Below, one piece after another: positions 29,930 through 41,100 of a stretch of 64,000 nt of DNA (within the stretch, counting starts at the first letter, position 1; every line of letters begins with the position of its first letter). A program made the translations under genes and the position numbers. A model generated the notes under the pieces. That model was not told the origin of the DNA. It saw nothing but the letters and a program-made list of their open reading frames with translations, and made no database searches. This DNA comes from Lophius americanus (Eukaryota > Chordata > Actinopteri > Lophiiformes > Lophiidae): contig JBBDHG010000019.1 of NCBI GenBank assembly GCA_037951165.1, forward strand, positions 11,076,001 to 11,140,000, in the 5' to 3' direction.

Positions 29930-30508
29930 ATGCTGTGGAGAATAACCATCCCGGTCATACTGGCTGGGGTGCTCTGCATCACTGCAGAGACCAAAAAGCC
30001 CAGACCACAGGGGTCCATCCCATCGGCACATAAGTCCAAAGATAACCTGTCCTCAGAGCGACACCATCGACTGTTGAAGCAGAAACCAGAGGTGCTGTCC
30101 TCCAGCAGGGAGGCATTGGTGGTCACAGAGCGCCGCTACCTGCGCAGAGACTGGTGCAAGACCCAACCACTCCGTCAGACCATCAGCGAGGAAGGCTGCC
30201 ACAGCCGCACCGTGGTCAACCGTTTTTGCTACGGCCAATGTAACTCCTTCTACATCCCCCGCCACATGGGCCCCAGCTCGGGTCAGGGGCAACACCGAGG
30301 CCAAGCATCGAGCTCCGGAAGAAAAAACCACAACAAGGCCCAAGAGCCATTCCAGTCCTGCTCTTTCTGCAGGCCGCATCGCATCACGCAACTCACGGTG
30401 CAGCTAGAGTGCCCCGACCTGCAGCCCCCATTCAGACACCGGAAGGTGCAGCGGGTCAAACAGTGCCGCTGCATGTCTGTGGATGTAGGCAGCCATGGGA
30501 AACTGTGA
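29930..30508 (+). CDS. grem2: Gremlin-2, secreted BMP antagonist
   Basis: Whole protein of 192 residues in one exon. Residues 1-20 form a signal peptide (MLWRITIPVILAGVLC...). A basic, variable linker leads to a DAN/CTCK cystine-knot domain (about 66-185) with the family's nine cysteines at 76, 90, 100, 104, 144, 147, 161, 179 and 181. Hallmark blocks are DWCKTQPLRQTISEEGC, NRFCYGQCNSFYIPRH and VKQCRCMSV. The known role is binding BMP2/4 dimers outside the cell. Human GREM2 has 168 residues; the excess is mainly an extra loop of about 21 residues (113-139), rich in Gly, Ser, Gln and His, between the PRH motif and FQSC. A splice acceptor (gtttccag) ends at 29928, leaving one base before the ATG. 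The in-frame ATG at 29894 lies in intron, so 29930 is the start. GREM1 is less similar at the N-terminus and excluded by synteny. Confidence 0.96.
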   Translation: MLWRITIPVILAGVLCITAETKKPRPQGSIPSAHKSKDNLSSERHHRLLKQKPEVLSSSREALVVTERRYLRRDWCKTQPLRQTISEEGCHSRTVVNRFCYGQCNSFYIPRHMGPSSGQGQHRGQASSSGRKNHNKAQEPFQSCSFCRPHRITQLTVQLECPDLQPPFRHRKVQRVKQCRCMSVDVGSHGKL

Positions 30509-31230
30509 TGGACTTCAAAGGTCTTTGAAATGACATAATTGGAGACAGATATTGAGAAACTTTGCCAAATGACTAGCTTCCATCCGAATGATAAATCGAC
30601 TGCAAATATTGGGTTGTCCTTCAATAAGATGGCAAGAGACAAAGACTGGCAGAAAAGACTGGCGGCCCTGTTGGCACGCCACTGGTGTAGAAAGAGACTG
30701 TTTGAATTAGCCGTGCAAGGGAGACAGATGATCCGACTGTTTGACATTAAAACATGTTTTCCTCCCTGTTCTTTCAGAAAGATCACATCTACCTGGGCAT
30801 TTCAGCCTGACTCTGTCACTAGCCTTCCAAATGTCCATGAGGCCCCAAATGAAACGGGTTCATGTCAAGGAAAATATTTCAACATGCATTAATCAGAAGA
30901 GCCATGACCTTCTTACCTGCCAATCAGAATGCATACTGTACATTTGCCACAAATATAGCCGGTGGTATGATGCAGTAGATGATGCAGGAAATCATACTGA
31001 GGAGGATTTCAATATATACAGGATATATATATTTTGTGTATGTGTTTATGTATGTATTTGTATGTGAGAAGTATATTAAATTTATTTCATATAAAACAAC
31101 AGTGGTGTTTAGAGTGCATGTAGTTTTGTGCCACTTCGTATCACAGTTGAACAAAGTATGAAAAGAAAACAATCTCCAAAAAAATTATGTAATTTCTTTT
31201 ATTCAATAAATATATCTTTTTCCAAGGGCA
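30509..31230 (+). other. grem2: grem2 3' UTR
   Basis: AT-rich sequence with a UGUAUGUAUUUGUAUGU-type stretch (about 31048-31064), of the kind bound by Pumilio or AU-rich-element proteins. It ends at an AATAAA hexamer (31205-31210). Open frames here are short and not conserved-looking. Confidence 0.55.
31205..31210 (+). terminator. grem2: Putative grem2 poly(A) signal
   Basis: Canonical AATAAA about 700 bp past the stop, before the CA array. A minus-strand AATAAA sits immediately beside it (complement of 31198-31203). Confidence 0.5.
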
Positions 31231-31312
31231 TCCAATCATAATAGAGTTGGTATTGCACAATGTCACATTAAATGTTCATATTGCTCTTTGGGAGTTTGCA
31301 CACAAGCACATG

Positions 31313-31389
31313 TGCGCACACACACACAACCACACACAGAGACAAAAACACTCACAGACACAAACACACAGACACAATCGCACTCACAG

Positions 31390-31480
<91 letters not shown>
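31313..31480 (+). repeat. Imperfect then perfect (CA)n array
   Basis: About 80 bp of interrupted CA/ACAGA units is followed by about 85 bp of pure CA, located between the convergent 3' ends of grem2 and fmn2. Confidence 0.96.
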
Positions 31481-31486
<6 letters not shown>

Positions 31487-31955
31487 TAGGCCAATCATGA
31501 CGTAAAGCAGGTTGATCAATCAGCAGAGTAAAACAGATTGAGACATTTGAGTAGGCATGGCCTCCTTGGATTAAAAGACATTATATATTAAACAACAGCA
31601 GAGGACGGCTGTAGAACACATGTCTAACTGTTAATAGGTAGGCTGACACGATTGGTGAAATCATACAGTATTTCAGCTTATATATGTTCTTTTAAGATGT
31701 GTTTCATAAATAAGTTCTGTTCTACAGCACTCGGATAAGGCACTTCCTGTCTGCTAGGTGATCCACACCTGCATAAAATTCTGTGCTTTTCACCAAAAAG
31801 GAGGATACAACGTCTCTGTGGATAACTTGTGAAGTTGCTTTAAAAACAAGATGACGCCACCGGAGGTTGCTCCACCATGACCTGCCGCTAACCGATTCAT
31901 CATCTCAGATCAAAGACAGCATTTAATAATAACAATATTTCCAAGGATGTAACTT

Positions 31956-31961
31956 TTTATT
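31956..31961 (-). terminator. fmn2: Putative fmn2 poly(A) signal
   Basis: TTTATT on the plus strand (AATAAA on the minus strand), about 130 bp past the fmn2 stop codon. Confidence 0.4.
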
Positions 31962-32092
31962 CCAAAATTATTCACTTGGAACCAATTCACAATAAACAAC
32001 TAATCTAAATCAAATGAAAACAAACACTGGAAGTAAATGAATGATGAGTCATTGTCAGATGTACGAACTCCGCTCATTTTCCACCCTCTGCT

Positions 32093-32119
32093 TCAGAACT
32101 TCTGTCCCAGCTTTGCTTT
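32093..32119 (-). CDS. fmn2: fmn2 last exon: end of FSI tail
   Basis: Acceptor gacccaacag, then KAKLGQKF and TGA: 27 bp in phase 0. It corresponds to human GI/KAKISMKT in position, length and the KAK start. Confidence 0.8.
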   Translation of the reverse strand, partial: KAKLGQKF

Positions 32120-35100
32120 CTGTTGGGTCAAAAAAAAGTGAGTTATTTACACCTGGCAGCACCAGTGCTCATCTTGTTATGATCCCGTAGAAGCCAGTGT
32201 TTTAGAAACATCCAAGTTGCAAGGGGAGGGGGCGATTCAGAGACATGTGGCCCAGCGAAAGAATGTAATTTCGCTGATCTATATACATGCAAATGCGTTT
32301 TAAGACAATTAGAGGGCAAACATTATACAAAACATTGACTTTTAATTCATGTCAGTAGGCAGTAGAATTAATTATCTGTCAGGGATGTAATGAAAACCTC
32401 CAATGTTTTGATTAATTATGTTTAATTAAATCAAATAATCTGGCAACGCCGTCGAAAGCTTTCTCTCCGGGGTGTAGAGACTTTGGAACTCAGCAACATC
32501 TAAGACTGAGCAGGCCGTGTTTCCAGCATTAAACTTAGCTTGAACTAAGCTTAAATGACCGGAATAAGCCTAGCTTACTTGACACGCTTGCTTTATGGAA
32601 CAAGCTTAGGGGATTGTGCAGAATTGTTAAAAGAGGAAGTACAGTAACTTGCTAAAAAAGACTGGTAAAAGTAGAGGTATTGGTTGAACTTTTTCGTTTA
32701 AATCAAAGATGTGATAAAACACAGGATTTGAAAGGAACGTAAAGTATAAAAGTACTTTTTTCAAAGGACATTTTTTGTGAAAAGGGGACCTCATGTCATC
32801 AATATATTAGAAATATTGATTGATATTGATTTTCGCACCATTCTACTAAGGGTGCGAGGAGGATTGCATCTGTCAAACATGCAAAAATATTATACGTTAT
32901 CGATTTAGCACCTATGCCTTAATGAATATGCAATATTGGGCATTTCTGCTTGAGTGTGGAAAATACTAGGATGAGTCGATACAAATCAATCCCAGTTCAA
33001 TCCAGCACACGAAATTTGATTTATCAACCCTGAAAAAAACTTTTGGTGCTGATGATTGCGTCTGTACTCAATACATTTGAAAGGAAGGGGATAATTTGCA
33101 CAGCATTGCTCAGGGACATAGTTTTGAATAGCGGGTTCCGTCGTTTGGAGCGCATTGGTGGAGCATAACTATGCAGCCCAGAAGAAGTTGGCCCGATTGT
33201 AGTTGTGTGCTGTATGTTGGAGCATGACAGGTTAGAGCATGATGCCATGGACTTGGAAGGTGAGAATAACCACTGGCAACATGGGTGGCGGTGGCGCTCC
33301 TCGTCTATGTCCTCTGCTATATGTAGCAGCCCTGGTGGCTCAGTTGTGGGAAAACTGGGACCGACAGACCTCACAACTGCCTGTACAGTATCTTCGATCT
33401 TGCCAGGGCACTGGTGGCCATTGTCAGACCTGATCCAGTGCCGACCAGCTGCCGGGTTGTCATCTGTGGCTGATCAGCTGCCTTGTGGTCCTCTGGGGCT
33501 GACCAGCTCCCTGGTGTGACTTAAATTGGAGTGCTGCGTCAGGGCGCTGGTACCACAGAGTACGCAGCTCTCACCTCCTGCGCAATGGATGAATCCATCT
33601 TCAAGAGCAGCAGACTTACTTTTCTGATGCTGCAGTAACTCACTGTCAATGTTCTCATAAACTGGGAGCTTTTGAGGCCCTGCAGGGTTTCCTGCTGATA
33701 TGAGCTGCGTTGAGGATTGCTGCGGGGATCGCCCAACTTCTGATGAACATTCACCAGATTAAAAGGACTTATTTTTGTCTTTTTCTTGGAAAATGAATCG
33801 TTAGGACATATATACAGCGAAATGTTGCCACCCGAAGCACTTTTATTTTTGATTCGGAAAATATGGTAAATAAAGTATATATATCCAGAAAAAAATGTGT
33901 GTGTCTGTTTGTTCGTCTCTGCTCACGAAAGAAGTGAGCTGCACTTTCTGCTCTATAGCGGTCAGAGGCGTGTCTTCCCCCGCCCCCCCTCCTGTTTATT
34001 CAACCTTTTTTTCTTCTTGTTCTTCTTATATCTAGCAATGTTCTCGTAATTTGTGTTACCCAAAGCATTGACTTCCTCGGACATACTCTCCCAAATCCCC
34101 CTTCTTTAGTAATATTCACATTTCCTTGCTGTAGCTCAACAATGTTAATTTGTCTCTTCCACTAACACTCCCACTTCAATGGCATTAAATTTCGTTTTGC
34201 ATTTATGGTCACTCTGCTCTCCATTTAAACTCTCCATGGCAGAAACCAGTAGCAGTCAAAACCAGATTTAAACAGGACCGCCTCCCCCATGTTTGCACGT
34301 GTTGTCATCCACGCATTATTCTTACTAGATCACACAGAAACCAAATGTGCAATCTGTTAGAATGCACACGCAATTTAGCACTTGTTATTCGGGATCTTAT
34401 TAATTCCGGCCCTAGGAATGTTATTTAAACTCTTATCCTGTTAAGGATTTCAACACCATGATTTATAGAGGGAAAACAAATTGGATATGAAAACATAACA
34501 ATGACATCATGACTTTACTTCGCTGGTCAACTTTGTTGCATAGGTTTGTTGTCTGTTCCATAGATCCCACTCAATCAACCATCAGTGATTCCAGTGATCA
34601 AGGGCGTCTTTCATAAAACTGCATAGGATTTGCACCAGAAGCTGGCGTATGGACATATGTAGGATGTGCACACGCACAAAATTACTATGATTGATAAAAA
34701 CAGCGCGTCCGAACGTCTTACGTTGATTTCACACTATTCACGTATTTGATGAACGGATCATCTAAAGATTTCACATTTCGCTCTAGCATTGATTTACCAC
34801 TGTTTTCTCATTTCATACTCAAGTCATAGTTTCTCCATTTGTCCAGTTTCTGTATGTATGCATGGGTCAGAGTTTGGCCGCACATTCTCCCGTCAAGATC
34901 GCGTTAAAAGTGGCGTAACCCTTTTTTTTGATCTTATGCCGCATTTGTAAAAGAGGCCTCAGATGAAGAAGTCTAATGAAGTCGCTAGAATATCTTTGTG
35001 GCACCCATGTAGAGTTACTAGAGTTACCTTTATCATATAAAACTGGAATAAATTCTGAGGTCTGTGACTCGGGGACCTGAATGGGGTCCATGGATGAGAA

Positions 35101-38100
35101 CATAGAGAAAAAAGAAGTTTATAGACTTACAATTCCAGTGGTATGTTTGGTTTTCACATTGTAGCTTGTCTTCTCCCTGGACTGTTTGATGCACTGTTTA
35201 GCCTTTTTGACACTGAAGACAGACAAATGATACCTGTCAATCATTTGACAAACTTATTCAGCCTGTTGAAATTCACTATTATATCAGACGCAGTACATAA
35301 ATTGCAGCTTGGACCACGCCGACTATGCTCATGTGGTATTCCATCCCAGTCTCCCTACTATTAAATGACTCAATGTAGTTTTCAGCACCGTGCCATTTCT
35401 CCGTTGTCACTTATAAGGACAAATGATGTGTGCGTTGGAATTGAGTGAGTGAAAAACTTTAAACCAACACTTGCGTGAGCCTGTGCTGCATGTGTGCATG
35501 TCCATGCAGAGCAGGTGATGATTAATATCTTAGTTCTACTGGAGTTGAAAAGGAAAACCAGGAGAGAAAAAAATGGGATGACTGCTGACAGCAAAATGTA
35601 AAAAGTTAATGCCTTCAATTTAGTTTTACTCTTTCCTACTGCACAAGCAGAACCTGTGACATGTGCCTTCTCTTAAAAATATATATCAAAATGTAATCTT
35701 CATTTGGCATAATGGACCAATTTGCTTTTTTGTTGACATATGCAGCAGTATCTGTGTAGCCATCAAACCACTGGAAGCTAACTGGATGCTGCATGTGTTC
35801 TTTTCATTACTGGGTTGAGGACAAAGACTTGGGTCATTTAACCTCTTTTCCCTTCATGAATTTAAATGAATCTGATAGGATCTTTGCTGAACACAAGATG
35901 TACTGAAAGTTATTAATGGCTCAGGAACTTGCACTGGGGGGAAAAAAGAGACAAAGATAACATAAGAAGACGGAAATATTTGTGGAAATATTTTAAAATT
36001 TTAGAGAGGAAAACCCAAAAGCACAGGAAAAAACTTACAAAACTAAACAAATTAAAACACCCTGATATTTAGATTTTACGTCAATTAGTACACAAACGCT
36101 ATCAGAAGAAGGAATCTGTATTAAATATAATGTCACATTCTCAAAGAGGACACTTGTCCTCCATTTAAATTCTCACCTTTCCTGTAACATCAGCTTATTC
36201 TGCTTTTTCCACTGGTCCTTGAAGTCAGTGGAAAACTCGTGCCAAATGGAGAAGAAAGTGTTGGGAGAGACCTCTTTCTCACCAGCCTTGGGTTTAACTG
36301 AAAAGGACCCGCTCAGATCCAAGAAGCTGCGGACAGAGAACAAAAAACGTTTCTTCAAAACTAACCTATCACGCAATTGCAGGACAAGATTAGAGAAATC
36401 TAATGTTGTGTACAACGCTCTACAACAATCTCTCTACAACAATCTCTCTACAACAATCTCTCTACAACAATCTCTCTACAACAATCTCTTTACAACAATC
36501 TCTCTACAACAATCTCTCTACAACAATCTCTCTACAACAATCTCTCTACAACAATCTCTCTACAACAATCTCTCTACAACAATCTCTCTACAACAATCTC
36601 TCTACAACAATCTTTCTACAACAATCTTTCTACAACAATCTCTCTACAACAATCTCGTGTTGTAGAGACACGAGAGAGAATGCCAGGTTTTCTGAAACCT
36701 GGCTACTTAAAGCAAACAGGCATATTACGTAAATTAATCCGTGTAAAATATGCATTTTCTCCGATTTAATAGTTGAAAGAAACAACAACAAACCAACGAT
36801 AACTGTACATTTTAGAATACAATAAACACAAACTGGAATTAATGCTAACAAAGCTGCAAAGTTCTGCCGCTTTTCTTCAGATGGGTTATATCCAACATCT
36901 AAACGCAACTACTATGTTTTGTGAACAGTTTCTGCCGTCACTTTTCTTCATAGTGCCTCTATGTGTGTACATATAAACTAAAATACTGTTCATGCATGTA
37001 AGCACAAGTGAGGAAAGAGGGGAAGAAAGAAAACACATGGCATGATGTAAGGCATGCTGAAGTGTGGCGGCCATTTGCAGTGGATCAATACGGTGGACAG
37101 GTTGGGGTCTCTTTGTTTGGAGTGTGCTATAGGAACGCATTCCAAGCCAGTAGTAACAGAAGCCTGGAGCCATGGCTGTCTATTCTCGCTCTGCTTAGAT
37201 AAACAACCCAGACATCGCACAGGGGGCCTCCCTTCTACTCAAGGCCTGGCATGATGGAGGGACTGAGGGAACCAGTAAGAGTAGATGTCCTCACTTTTAC
37301 CTGTCTTTAGATGATCCTATGATACCTTTACCTTCAAATTAATAAAATGAGACATAAAATAGAGAAAAAAGGAGAAATGGAAGATAGCTGGAATAAGATA
37401 TAGGAAAAGCTCTCACAGCTTCTGAGTGTCAGCCAGCTGCTTCTGTTGTGCTTCTAGGTCGGATTTGGCTGCAAAGGAAAGCAAAGGATTATATTAGGGA
37501 TTAAGACAGGTAAAGGATTTCCTGTAACAGCATAAAATAGATATCTCACCACCGTACAATTTGTATTTTAGGAGGATTCCATGTCATCATTACTTAAATC
37601 AACAGTCATCTTCAAGGTCAGTGCCATGCCACCAGGTTATTAAGTCGGATTGTCCTCTGCTGCACAACTGACAAATGAGGCCTGTAGATCAGAGGGCTTC
37701 CTTGTGCAGAGGTACTTTAAATGGAGACAGATGACTGTGTGTGTACATGTGAGAGGTGTGACAAAGTAAAGGAGAAACAGAGAGAGGGGGCACCAACACT
37801 TAGAAAGTTGGACACCAAGGTACACATTTGGAGATTTGTCAGGGAGACCGCAGCGTTTATCTCAGTAGGCTATCAGGGTCACTCATTGTGTGCTAAATTA
37901 TGAGAAAAGCACAGAAACGTGACAGCTTTACTCAGGAAAATGTTACTGCTTGTCAAATTTCAGATCCCAACGGCTTATTTTTGTACCAGCAGCAGAGTCA
38001 AAGCAGCTGTGCTTTTTCTGCTGGTCCATTCTTTCATTCGGCTGCTCTGTGTTAAAAGGTTACAACTTTAAACTCTCCCACCGACAGCTCCTGTCCCTTC

Positions 38101-41100
38101 AAGGCCAATTATCTGTAAACTGTTGCTGCCAAGTGATCAGAAATGACCCATAGCCTCCTCAGGGCTTCCCCTGACAGACGGGGCGGTAGATGTTACGGGG
38201 AATCTTTCCTGGCACCAACCTGTGTTCTGCTCTTATCCTGGGAATATCTGGTCGCTAACGTGTAATTGAAGCCAGAGCCACGTCTAAAGATTTGAGACAA
38301 ATCCATTGAGACCAGGTCCAAAATGACTCTGTGACCCAAAATCAAATCTTATAGCATTCACGCTCACACAGAGGTTGAAGATCCAGCTAAATTGAACTCT
38401 CGAAACTTTGTATATCGACTGAAACCTAAATATTCTAACACACTGGTAATGCGGGCAAGGATGGATAAACCGATAAATATTGTATTTATAAGGAAACCAA
38501 ACCTGAATGAAACACGGCGTCTTTCATAATGAAAGTACCCCTTGTGAGTTAAATATTAAATATAGAGTAATATATGATATACAAGATAGATATCCTTGAG
38601 TCAATTCCTATTCACCAAAGTTGGAAGAAAAAGACAACAATTAGGAGGTTATGGCCAAAAAAAGTGTTATAGTTAAAAAAGCTCCCCCTAGTGAGTACAA
38701 TATATACTATTAGGGTAATATATAATGTATACCAAATGGTTCTCCTGGAGTATAAAGCATATGTTCCAATTCTAGATTTAATCGAACCAAGGTTGAATAA
38801 TTATTGGCCCAAAGCTTTTGAATGTGAAGTCCCCCCTAGTGTCCGAAATATAAAACTGACCTTTACCAAAATCAATCCAGTTTCTCGACTAAGTCTATGT
38901 GCCTATGAAATTGGCCAATAATCCATGACATAGTTTTTGAGTTATTTCTGGAAAACAATGTTTTTCATGAAAGTTCCCTTTAGGGAGTAAAATATGAATT
39001 ACCCGAGTAAAATATGAAATTTACAAGTTAGATCTCCTTGAGTCGATTTATGCTCGATGTACACAAAATAAATTGTCTTTGACTTGATTCTTATGCACAA
39101 AGGTTGGACTAAATTTGACCAACGGTTGAGAAATGATTGCCTAAAAAGGTTCATAGATAAAGCTCTCCAGAGTGTCAGAACTATATAACCGACCTTTTTC
39201 AAAATCAATCCAATTTTTACCAGGACAAAGATCTATTTAGGTTTAAAATGTGAAGATCCATTAAATATTATTTGAGTTATGTCCCAAAAAACTGTTTTCT
39301 AAAAAGAGCGCCCTAGTGAGTAAAATATAACCTACTAGAGTTATATCCGATTTATACAAGATAGATCTCCTTGAGTCGATTCATAAGTACAAACTTTTGA
39401 TTAAATAGAAGCAATGGTTAGGAAGTGTTGTCGGAAAAACTAGGAATTTATGTCCGAAAAAACCATACTATCATAAAAAGCTCCCCCTAGTTAGTAATAT
39501 TTATACAAGATTGACCTCCACGAGTGGATTCATATGCACCAAATCTGGACTAAATTGGACAAACAGTTGAAAAATTATGGCCAGACAATTTTGGAGATAA
39601 AGCTCCCCCTAGTGTCAGAAATATACAACCAAACTTTTCCAAAATGACTATAATTCTTTAATTAGGGATAATAATGTCCCTGACTTTTTGCGGATACAAA
39701 TATGAAAAGTTACAGTTTAATGTCAAAGACATGCGTGTGAGTGTGTAGTTTGTAGAGGAAGGAGGGAGAGTTAATCTCTATGTCCATCAGAAACAGATCA
39801 TCACAGAACCAGAGCTTTTTTGCCTGACACAGTGATGCCATCAAAGGTCTGCATGCATAAGAATTTGTCAAGCGAGCAGGAAAAATGGAGCTAGACCAAA
39901 CAGCCAACTACAACAAGTCCGCTTCCATTGTTTTTCTGTGGTCGGTTTCATGGTCAGAAAATAAACAAAAGCGGTCTGAACTGTGGAGACAGAAAAAGCT
40001 TAACCCCAGGGTTTTTAGAAATTACATAAATAACAAAAAATAAGACATTTGGCTGTTGTTATTTTTTTTCACCGCTGCAGATGAGGAACCCAATAAATCC
40101 AGTCTTGAGCGTTCTTAGTCATATCCATGTTACGGTGCTTACATTCTGCTCTCAGAGGAAAAATCTAATAATTTGTATCAAAGGGAAAGCACCCATATTT
40201 CTCTCAAATACAGAGAGAGAGGGGAATAGAGAGGGGGAGAGATGAAAATGGGAGAAATTCTTTCATCTGCAGGCTTTCTTTAAAGTGGACAGTGAGCAAT
40301 ACTGCTGAAGAACATGTGCTCCATATTACACTCTCATTTGAATACAAAAGCAGTTGGACGAGAGATGCCTGTAATCCACGTTCTTCAGAAAGATTGGTCA
40401 CAGTCCGTGGAATGAAACAAAGGTCAGATGCAAGGCTTCATGTAAATATGGTATTTGGCAGGTCATTGGTAAAAGTATAATAGTTTAATAATTGAATAAT
40501 TGAAAGTCGTTCACCTCTGAAGTGGATTTCATATCATAGATGAGGGAGCATAACAGTGTGCCGCAGAAGACATGATGGACAAACAACTATATTTTCGGGG
40601 GGGGGGGGGTTTATGAAAAAAACAAAGAAACAGTGACGAGTTCTGCTGGAGATTTATAGGTACGCTAGCAGGATGCTATTGTTGGTAAGCAACTACTTGA
40701 TGCGTTGCCAGACCGTGTGTACAGACAAACCTAAAACTCATATCCCTAATGTCTTTGTTGATACCTGGATTTTTTCCTACAACTATCTCCAGGAGGTTAA
40801 GAATAACTTATCCAGCCAAATATCTCAAAATCTTCCAGACGGTTTTCAACAAAAATGTTCATCTAGCAAGGTTGACATTTGTTTCTTTGAGTGAGATGTC
40901 TGGTGAAATAAACTATAGATCTCCAGGAGGCTTGCTTCAGATATTCCCGTTCCCCTCAGGGTGAACTTCATTCTAACATGTTAAGATGGCATGATAAACA
41001 TCGTGCCTGCCAAACGTCAGCATGATAGCTCCTTCAGAGAGCGAAACGCTAGCACGCTTGAAATTATCATTCAACTCAAAATGCGACCACTGAGATGGTA

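Noticed and set aside
30053..30786. Minus-strand frames of 112 and 167 codons
   Set aside because: Shadows of the grem2 coding exon and its 3' UTR.
33024..33519. Overlapping frames of 64-116 codons on both strands in the fmn2 last intron
   Set aside because: No domain, no consistent splice context, several overlapping frames at once; GC-richer non-coding or repeat sequence is more likely.
36219..36732. 148- and 109-codon repetitive frames
   Set aside because: They read the antisense of an fmn2 exon and then a 12-bp minisatellite that is open in every frame.
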